Source: Acidobacteriota bacterium (lineage in GTDB: Bacteria > Acidobacteriota > Terriglobia > 20CM-2-55-15). Taken from it: a stretch of 8,670 nucleotides of DNA. The stretch's first letter is position 1. Every line of letters begins with the position of its first letter. The notes beneath the pieces were generated by a model. That model was not told where the DNA came from and did not search any database. It saw nothing but the letters and a program-made list of their open reading frames with translations. Where the stretch lies: assembly GCA_003223895.1 (NCBI GenBank), contig QHXD01000409.1, positions 2,562 to 11,231 of the forward strand, given 5' to 3'. Shown piece after piece: positions 1 to 4,625 of the stretch. A program made the translations under genes and the position numbers.

Positions 1-9
1 TGAGGTAAA

Positions 10-80
10 CTACAAAGGCACAAAGACACAAAGGCCGCCGGGACAGCGCCGGCGGCCTTTGTGTCTTTGTGCCTTTGTGG
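10..80. repeat. Long near-perfect inverted repeat with 8-bp internal periodicity
   Basis: Positions 10-41 pair with 49-80, giving 32-bp arms with one T/G mismatch (11 against 79) and a 7-nt loop at 42-48. The outer part of the left arm is three tandem 8-mers: TACAAAGG (11-18), CACAAAGA (19-26) and CACAAAGG (27-34). The inner part is GC-rich (GGCCGCCGG). There is no T-run after the right arm, so it does not look like an intrinsic terminator. It lies 30 nt upstream of the thiolase start, so a transcript crossing it would carry a very stable hairpin. It could be a dispersed palindromic repeat or a small non-autonomous element. The structure is certain; the function is unknown. Confidence 0.9.
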
Positions 81-98
81 TTATGGTATGTTGAATTT

Positions 99-105
99 GG
101 AGGTG
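99..105 (+). promoter_or_regulatory. Ribosome binding site supporting the GTG start of the thiolase
   Basis: GGAGGTG lies 4 nt before the GTG at 110. This strong Shine-Dalgarno match fixes the thiolase start at the GTG. The resulting N-terminus (KETVIISAVRTPIG) begins exactly where thiolases normally begin. Confidence 0.75.
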
Positions 106-109
106 TCCC

Positions 110-1288
110 GTGAAGGAGACGGTTATCATCAGTGCCGTCCGTACACCTATCGGTAAATTCCAGGGCGCGCTCAAATCGATGAGCGCCCCGCAACTCGGGG
201 CGCTGGTGGTCAAAGCTGCTGTGGAGCGCGCCGGTCTCACACCTCAGCAGATCGATGAAGTCATCGTGGGCAATGTCGTCTCTGCAGGCCTCGGACAGAA
301 TCCTGCGCGGCAGGCCGCTCTCCGCGGAGGCCTGCTGCCTGATGTTGCGGCGATGACCATCAACAAGGTCTGCGGATCAGGGCTGAAGGCGGTCGCGCTT
401 GCCGCACAAGCGGTCCAGGTCGGCGATTCGGACATCGTCGTCGCCGGCGGTATGGAAAGCATGAGCAATGCGCCCTATCTCCTGCCGAACGCGCGCGAAG
501 GATACCGGCTCGGCAACGGCACCATCGTCGACTCGATGATTCACGACGGTCTCTGGGACGCGTTCGAGAACTACCACATGGGAAACACCGGCGAGAACGT
601 TGCAGAGAAATATCGAGTCTCGCGCGAACGCCAGGACGAATTCGCGCTCAACAGTCACCGCAAAGCCGTGGCTGCAATCAAAGCCGGAAAGTTTCGCGAC
701 GAAATTTTTCCGGTCCCCATTCCCCAGCGAAAAGGCAATCCCGTTGTTTTCGATACCGACGAATCGCCGCGGCCCGATGCGTCGATCGAAGCACTACGCG
801 CTCTGAAGCCCGCCTTCAAGAAAGATGGAACCGTCACGGCCGGCAACGCCCCCGGCGTGAACGATGGTGCGGCGGCGCTCGTTGTGACTTCTGCGGCTCG
901 CGCAGCAGCGTTGAAGACGACGCCGATCGCAAGAATTATCGGCAACGCTGTGAGCGGTATCGAGCCGGCAATGGTGATGATGGCGCCCGTCAAAGCCGTG
1001 CGTAAACTCGTTGAGAAAATCGGTTGGAAACTGGCGGACGTCGATCTCTTCGAACTGAATGAAGCATTTTCGGTCCAGGCCCTGGCAGTGATCGAGCAAC
1101 TCGAGTTGAACCCCGAAAGAGTCAACGTAAATGGTGGTGCGGTTGCACTTGGACATCCGATCGGGGCCAGCGGCGCCCGGATTCTGGTGACGCTTCTGTA
1201 TGAAATGCAGCGGCGCAGGGCCAGACGAGGAATTGCAGCGTTGTGCCTTGGCGGCGGGAATGCCGTTGCACTGGCTGTCGAACGTTGA
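110..1288 (+). CDS. Acetyl-CoA C-acetyltransferase (thiolase II family)
   Basis: This 392-residue protein has the usual length of a degradative/biosynthetic thiolase. It should catalyse 2 acetyl-CoA to acetoacetyl-CoA plus CoA, or the reverse thiolysis, in the cytosol. The nucleophilic Cys88 lies in NKVCGSGLKAV. NEAF is near residue 315, His349 is in GGAVALGHPIGASGAR, and the acid/base Cys379 is in CLGGGNAVAL. These match the Cys-His-Cys triad positions of the Zoogloea enzyme to within one residue. The start is GTG with a strong ribosome binding site. The stop is 23 nt before a 3-hydroxyacyl-CoA dehydrogenase, so the two are probably co-transcribed and act in sequence. Family and catalytic competence are clear. 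Chain-length preference, and whether the pathway runs towards butyryl-CoA, PHB or oxidation, cannot be read from the sequence. The names atoB, phaA or thlA would all be guesses. Confidence 0.93.
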   Translation: MKETVIISAVRTPIGKFQGALKSMSAPQLGALVVKAAVERAGLTPQQIDEVIVGNVVSAGLGQNPARQAALRGGLLPDVAAMTINKVCGSGLKAVALAAQAVQVGDSDIVVAGGMESMSNAPYLLPNAREGYRLGNGTIVDSMIHDGLWDAFENYHMGNTGENVAEKYRVSRERQDEFALNSHRKAVAAIKAGKFRDEIFPVPIPQRKGNPVVFDTDESPRPDASIEALRALKPAFKKDGTVTAGNAPGVNDGAAALVVTSAARAAALKTTPIARIIGNAVSGIEPAMVMMAPVKAVRKLVEKIGWKLADVDLFELNEAFSVQALAVIEQLELNPERVNVNGGAVALGHPIGASGARILVTLLYEMQRRRARRGIAALCLGGGNAVALAVER

Positions 1289-1311
1289 AGAACGTTAAAG
1301 AAGGTCGTGAA

Positions 1312-2163
1312 ATGGCCGGAATTCAAACCGTTGGTGTCGTCGGCGGAGGGACGATGGGCAACGGTATCGCGCACGTCGCGGCGCGTTCGGGGCTGAAGGT
1401 CATCCTTAACGACATCGAGCAACAGTTTCTCGACCGTGCGCTTGCGACCATCGAGAAAAATCTCGACCGGGAAGTCGCGAAAAACAAGATTAACAAAGAC
1501 GACAAAGTCGCGGCTTTGGCGCGAATCGTCCCGACGACGAAGAACTCGCGGCTGGCCGAAGCGGACTTTGTGATCGAAGCTGTAGCGGAAGACGTCGAAC
1601 TCAAGTTGAAGGTCTTCCGTGCAATAGATGAAATTGTGCGTCCCGGTGCAATACTGGCTTCGAATACATCCTCGATCTCGATCACGAAGATCGCCTCGGG
1701 GACGAAGCGGCCGGACAAAGTCATCGGCATGCACTTCATGAATCCGGTGCCCGTCATGGCGCTGGTGGAGATCGTGCGGGGTCACGTCACGTCGAACGAA
1801 ACCTACGAAACGACAAGACAGCTTGCGGAATCGCTGGGAAAAACCCCGGTCGAGGTGAACGATTATCCTGGATTCGTGTCCAATAGAGTCCTGATGCCGA
1901 TGATCAATGAAGCCGTTTTTTGCGTCATGGAGGGCGTCGGTACTGCGGAGGCGATCGATTCGGTCATGAAGCTCGGTATGAACCATCCCATTGGGCCCCT
2001 GGCGCTCGCCGACCTGATTGGATTGGACGTGTGCCTCGATATCATGGAGGTTCTGCATACCGGTCTGGGCGATTCGAAATACCGCCCTTGCCCGCTACTC
2101 CGTAAGATGGTAGATGCTGGTGACTTAGGACGTAAGTCAGGCCGCGGGTTTTACAAGTATTGA
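1312..2163 (+). CDS. 3-hydroxybutyryl-CoA dehydrogenase (3-hydroxyacyl-CoA dehydrogenase family)
   Basis: The protein has 283 residues, the normal size of the stand-alone bacterial enzyme. It should interconvert acetoacetyl-CoA and (S)-3-hydroxybutyryl-CoA. The N-terminal Rossmann fold has GGGTMGNG at 11-18, and Asp34 at the end of the second strand favours NAD(H). Predicted active-site residues are Ser120 (NTSS), His141 (GMHFMNPVP), Glu153 (VEIVRG) and Asn191 (FVSNR), with the family's spacing. The C-terminal domain ends in the typical SGRGFYKY. The reading frame is open from 1243, but I chose the ATG at 1312: an AAGAAGGT ribosome binding site precedes it at 1298-1305, homologous sequence starts there, and the longer form would overlap the thiolase gene. 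It forms a two-gene unit with the thiolase. No crotonase or acyl-CoA dehydrogenase follows, so the rest of the pathway is encoded elsewhere. Confidence 0.93.
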   Translation: MAGIQTVGVVGGGTMGNGIAHVAARSGLKVILNDIEQQFLDRALATIEKNLDREVAKNKINKDDKVAALARIVPTTKNSRLAEADFVIEAVAEDVELKLKVFRAIDEIVRPGAILASNTSSISITKIASGTKRPDKVIGMHFMNPVPVMALVEIVRGHVTSNETYETTRQLAESLGKTPVEVNDYPGFVSNRVLMPMINEAVFCVMEGVGTAEAIDSVMKLGMNHPIGPLALADLIGLDVCLDIMEVLHTGLGDSKYRPCPLLRKMVDAGDLGRKSGRGFYKY

Positions 2164-2164
2164 C

Positions 2165-2184
2165 CCGCGGGCTAAAGCCCGCGG
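2165..2184. repeat. Perfect short palindrome directly after the dehydrogenase stop
   Basis: CCGCGGGC (2165-2172) and GCCCGCGG (2177-2184) are perfect complements around a TAAA loop, starting 2 nt after the TGA. No U-tract follows (GGCCTATATGG), so it is not a standard intrinsic terminator. It may still stabilise the 3' end of the thiolase/dehydrogenase mRNA. This type of GC-rich palindrome resembles dispersed REP-like repeats of environmental bacterial genomes. That resemblance is from memory and was not searched. Confidence 0.75.
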
Positions 2185-2223
2185 CCTATATGGACCCGAT
2201 TTGTCCGCGAGAGCAGGAAGCTT

Positions 2224-3384
2224 ATGGTTATGATCCATTGTCAGAACTGCACAACACGAAACTCTTTGAACCGGGAGTTCTGCTGGAAATGCGGCACCAA
2301 GCTGCTGGTTGCTTCGGGTGCGGTGCCGTTTGATCCCGCGATGCCGTTCATGGAGGAACATGTCCTGGAAAGGATCAGCGCTCTCGAGTACTCCATCAAT
2401 ACGTTGACCAAACGGGTCGACTCATTGATGGAGACCATCGAGCGCGTTGCAGCGAGTAATTTCATCGATCACACAATGATCGAAACGCTGACGGATTCGC
2501 TGGAATCCGCGGGTATCAACCTCGCGAACCTCGAAGCCGAGTGGAGAAAACGCATCGACTCACGCATCCTCGAAACGGAAGAAGTCGATCGCCTCGGCGG
2601 CCGAATGCAGCGGATCATGGAAAACTACCGGGGATCCGACCGGAAACAGTTCGGGCTGTGGATTGAGAAATCGTATGACTTGCTCGTCGCGGACAGGGCG
2701 ACCGAAAGTCTGCACTTCCTGAAATCGGCTTTCGATCACGATGCGGTAAATTTCGAACTCGGGCTGCTGCTCGCTGAGGTCTACTTCCAGTCCCGGGAAT
2801 ACACCAGCGCGAAGGAATGCCTCACGCAGGTTCTCGAGGCCAGGCCGGATAACTTCGAGGCTACGCTGTTAATGGGCCTCATCCAGCAGCGCAAAGGAAA
2901 TCTGCGCGATGCCCAGGCGAAGCTGGAGATGGCCGTGGATCTCAAGAAAGATTCCGCGGCTGCACACGCAACGCTTGGATCGCTGCTGGCTGAAGTGGGA
3001 AACCTGCAGCAAGCGCTCAAACATCTGACAACCGCACTCAAATTGAAGCCGAGCGCGCCCGTGCATTTTTTGATGGGCGCGGTTTATTACGGCACCGGGC
3101 AACACAAACGTGCCATCCAGCATCTGAAACAGGCCACCGCGTTGGATCCCGATTTCGGCGAAGCCCACTACCAGCTCGGCCTGCTGTGCCTGGAAATGAA
3201 CTGGCTCCGAAAAGCCCAGGAATGTTTCAAGACGGCTCAAGCCCTGAATCCGAAGGAAACACGCTACCGCAAACGCGTGCGTAGCTTTTCCGAGGACGCG
3301 ACCGGCCCTGACCAACTCAACGGACTCGTCCGCGAAGAACTCCGGCTGGTGAAGTGCCTGGTTTCTTCGAAGCGGGCGAAATAG
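2224..3384 (+). CDS. Zinc-ribbon, coiled-coil and TPR-repeat protein
   Basis: The protein has 386 residues and is probably cytosolic, with no signal peptide or membrane segment. The N-terminus holds a CxxC-x10-CxxC zinc ribbon (Cys6, Cys9, Cys20, Cys23) of the kind seen at the start of many adaptor proteins. Residues about 43-135 are charged and helical, with heptad-like stretches suggesting a coiled coil. At least five TPR units follow, roughly 176-209, 210-243, 244-277, 278-311 and 312-345, and a degenerate one may occupy 142-175. The TPRs have the usual G/A-x-A and terminal Pro-Asp/Pro-Ser signatures. The last ~40 residues are basic. Such proteins are usually scaffolds, but I recognise no named family and assign no reaction. 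AGGAAG at 2215-2220 precedes the ATG at 2224. A second in-frame ATG two codons later is also possible. The gaps on both sides hold palindromes, so operon membership is uncertain. Confidence 0.85.
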   Translation: MVMIHCQNCTTRNSLNREFCWKCGTKLLVASGAVPFDPAMPFMEEHVLERISALEYSINTLTKRVDSLMETIERVAASNFIDHTMIETLTDSLESAGINLANLEAEWRKRIDSRILETEEVDRLGGRMQRIMENYRGSDRKQFGLWIEKSYDLLVADRATESLHFLKSAFDHDAVNFELGLLLAEVYFQSREYTSAKECLTQVLEARPDNFEATLLMGLIQQRKGNLRDAQAKLEMAVDLKKDSAAAHATLGSLLAEVGNLQQALKHLTTALKLKPSAPVHFLMGAVYYGTGQHKRAIQHLKQATALDPDFGEAHYQLGLLCLEMNWLRKAQECFKTAQALNPKETRYRKRVRSFSEDATGPDQLNGLVREELRLVKCLVSSKRAK

Positions 3385-3390
3385 CTTAAA

Positions 3391-3473
3391 GGTGTGGGGG
3401 TACCGGCCAATGCCCATCAATGAGGCCGCCGAAGGCGGTGTACCAACCACGGCTGGCCGGTGGGCCCCACGCT
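3391..3473. repeat. Structured palindromic element in the recA leader
   Basis: This lies in the 107-nt gap before recA. The outer arms pair as 3391-3399 with 3465-3473 (core GTGGGG/CCCCAC, with wobbles at the base). After a small internal loop, ACCGGCCA (3402-3409) pairs perfectly with TGGCCGGT (3454-3461). Inside, GCCGCC (3425-3430) folds on GGCGGT (3434-3439) over a GAA loop. If transcribed, it would form a long two-stage stem ending 18 nt before the recA ATG. It could be a dispersed repeat, an mRNA processing site or a leader regulating recA. No U-tract and no recognisable LexA box are visible. The pairing is direct observation; the role is not known. Confidence 0.7.
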
Positions 3474-3491
3474 AAATAAAGGAAACAACCT

Positions 3492-4397
3492 ATGGCAGAG
3501 GAAAGAACTGAAAAAAGCAGGGCTCTTGATCTGGCTGTGTCGCAAATCGAAAAGCAGTTCGGCAAGGGTTCCATCATGCGTCTGGGCGGCATCGACAGCA
3601 CTGCCGCTCTGGACGCGATTTCATCAGGCTCGCTCTCGCTCGATGCGGCGCTCGGCGTCGGGGGCTATCCGCGCGGGCGCGTTATCGAAGTGTTCGGACC
3701 GGAGTCGAGCGGTAAGACGACCCTGACTCTACATGCCATCGCCGAAGCTCAACGGCTCGGCGGCACGGCAGCATTCGTGGATGCGGAGCACGCGCTGGAT
3801 GCGAACTACGCGCGCAAGCTCGGCGTCGATGTCGAAAACCTGCTCGTATCGCAGCCTGACAGCGGCGAGCAGGCCCTGGAAATTGCGGAAGTCCTGATTC
3901 GAAGCGGCGCGATCGACATTGTCGTCATCGACTCCGTCGCGGCACTCGTCCCCCGGGCCGAGCTCGAAGGCGAAATGGGCGAGGCACAAATGGGACTTCA
4001 GGCGAGATTGATGTCACAGGCGCTGCGCAAGCTCACCGGCATCGTTTCGAAATCCAAAACCTGCCTGATCTTCATCAACCAGATACGCGAGAAGATCGGC
4101 GTCATGTTCGGCAATCCCGAAACCACCACCGGAGGCCGCGCCCTGAAGTTCTACGCTTCCGTCCGCGTGGATGTGCGGCGCATCGCTTCCATCAAAGATC
4201 AAAAATCGTCAAGAACAAGGTTGCTCCGCCGTTCCGTGAAGCCGAATTCGACATCATGTACGGCGAAGGCATTTCGAAGGAAGGCGATCTGCTCGACCTT
4301 GCCGTCGATAAAAGCATCGTTGAAAAGAGCGGCGCGTGGTTCTCGTTCCAGGGTGAACGCCTTGGCCAGGGCCGCGAAAACGCTCGCCAGTTCCTGA
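3492..4397 (+). CDS. recA: RecA recombinase, N-terminal 238 residues then out of frame (disrupted recA)
   Basis: Residues 1-236 are unmistakable RecA, the ATP-dependent strand-exchange and LexA-coprotease filament protein. Walker A is GPESSGKT at 69-76. The catalytic Glu99 sits in FVDAEHALD and Walker B in IVVIDSVAAL (Asp147). Loop L1 is around EMGEAQMG from 160, and loop L2 is QIREKIGVMFGNPETTTGG from 197. After IASIKD (231-236) the frame runs into unrelated Arg/Ser-rich sequence and stops at 4395-4397. The genuine C-terminal part continues in the -1 frame (separate entry). RecA is normally about 345-355 residues, and the two parts joined give 344. The start is supported by AAAGGAAA at 3478-3485. 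Either this is a real lesion, a consensus error, or a frameshifting site. The identity is certain; whether an intact RecA is made is not. Confidence 0.93.
   Translation: MAEERTEKSRALDLAVSQIEKQFGKGSIMRLGGIDSTAALDAISSGSLSLDAALGVGGYPRGRVIEVFGPESSGKTTLTLHAIAEAQRLGGTAAFVDAEHALDANYARKLGVDVENLLVSQPDSGEQALEIAEVLIRSGAIDIVVIDSVAALVPRAELEGEMGEAQMGLQARLMSQALRKLTGIVSKSKTCLIFINQIREKIGVMFGNPETTTGGRALKFYASVRVDVRRIASIKDQKSSRTRLLRRSVKPNSTSCTAKAFRRKAICSTLPSIKASLKRAARGSRSRVNALARAAKTLASS
4197..4213 (+). other. Frame break and hairpin deletion inside recA, at an A5 run
   Basis: Codons up to GAT (4197-4199) read IASIKD, and the -1 frame from AAA at 4202 reads KIVKNKVAPPF. In E. coli RecA the matching stretch has 11 residues (about Gly234 to Val244) between these blocks. 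Here only two nucleotides separate them, a net loss of 31 nt. The break contains CAAAAATC with five As at 4201-4205. One additional A would put everything in frame as IKD-Q-KIVKNK. Equally, a -1 slip of the AAA codon at 4203-4205 onto 4202-4204 would join the frames. Even then the hairpin is about 10 residues short and lacks the equivalent of E. coli Arg243, implicated in secondary DNA binding. The equivalents of Lys245, Lys248 and Lys250 remain. Confidence 0.85.
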
Positions 4398-4525
4398 AGG
4401 ACAACCACGATTATCGCGGCCGCGTTGAGCTTGCTCTCCGCGAAATCATGGGTCTTTCGATTCCTACCGTTCCTCCGGCCACAAGCGCCGCAGCCTCAGC
4501 CGACAACGGCCAGAAGCGGAGATAG
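4202..4525 (+). CDS. recA: RecA C-terminal portion, in the -1 frame relative to its N-terminus
   Basis: This frame encodes KIVKNKVAPPFREAEFDIMYGEGI followed by the conserved LLDLAVDKSIVEKSGAW, GERLGQGRENARQFLKDN and a C-terminal domain ending in a short Ala/Pro/Ser-rich tail. That is the last ~107 residues of a normal RecA, covering the end of the core ATPase domain and the C-terminal regulatory domain. It has no ribosome binding site of its own. The first in-frame ATG (4256) is the internal Met of FDIMYGEG, so independent translation is unlikely. Conservation is undiminished up to the stop at 4523-4525, which argues for a recent mutation or a sequencing/assembly error rather than an old pseudogene. 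Coordinates begin at the first codon that aligns with RecA, not at a start codon. Confidence 0.88.
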   Translation, partial: KIVKNKVAPPFREAEFDIMYGEGISKEGDLLDLAVDKSIVEKSGAWFSFQGERLGQGRENARQFLKDNHDYRGRVELALREIMGLSIPTVPPATSAAASADNGQKRR

Positions 4526-4527
4526 TC

Positions 4528-4604
4528 CACTGTGGCGGCGGTCTATGACCGCCGGCGATCTCGAATCTGCGACACGCCGGCGGTCACAGACCGCCGCAAC
4601 AGTG
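4528..4604. repeat. 30-bp-arm inverted repeat built from two nested palindromes
   Basis: Positions 4528-4557 and 4575-4604 are complementary at 28 of 30 positions around a 17-nt spacer. Each arm also contains its own hairpin: GGCGGTC-TAT-GACCGCC at 4537-4553 and GGCGGTC-ACA-GACCGCC at 4579-4595. This is the arrangement of a paired REP unit (BIME-like), or of a small MITE-like element with the outer ends CACTGT/ACAGTG. It fills most of the recA-ileS gap, starting 3 nt after the recA stop. No U-tract follows. The mismatched positions and the nested symmetry suggest selection for structure. No transposase or target-site duplication is visible. Confidence 0.88.
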
Positions 4605-4610
4605 CGTTCA

Positions 4611-4619
4611 TGCTACATT
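4611..4619 (+). promoter_or_regulatory. Possible extended -10 element for leaderless ileS transcription
   Basis: TGC-TACATT reads as an extended -10 (TGn followed by TAnnnT) ending 6 nt before the ileS ATG at 4626. Transcription would then start at or next to the A of the ATG, giving a leaderless mRNA. This fits the lack of any Shine-Dalgarno-like sequence just before the ATG. No convincing -35 is seen, which extended -10 promoters can tolerate. This is a pattern match only. Confidence 0.3.
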
Positions 4620-4625
4620 AGCTAG

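Noticed and set aside
10..80. CRISPR repeats suggested by the tandem CACAAAGG units
   Set aside because: The units are 8 bp, directly abutting and without spacers, and they form one inverted repeat.
655..2058. A 467-codon minus-strand frame under the thiolase and dehydrogenase genes
   Set aside because: It spans two well-identified plus-strand genes, is low-complexity and Arg/His/Ser-rich, and is explained by codon bias.
3385..3491. LexA/SOS operator before recA
   Set aside because: I searched by eye for GAAC-N4-GTTC, GTTC-N7-GTTC and CTG-N10-CAG patterns and found no convincing copy. The phylum's own motif may differ.
4200..4205. Intein or group I intron remnant in recA
   Set aside because: recA inteins and introns are known, but here sequence is missing rather than inserted, and no splice-motif residues are present at the junction.
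4526..4625. T-box riboswitch or intrinsic terminator upstream of ileS
   Set aside because: The gap is only 100 nt, has no T-box sequence, and its hairpin has no U-tract.
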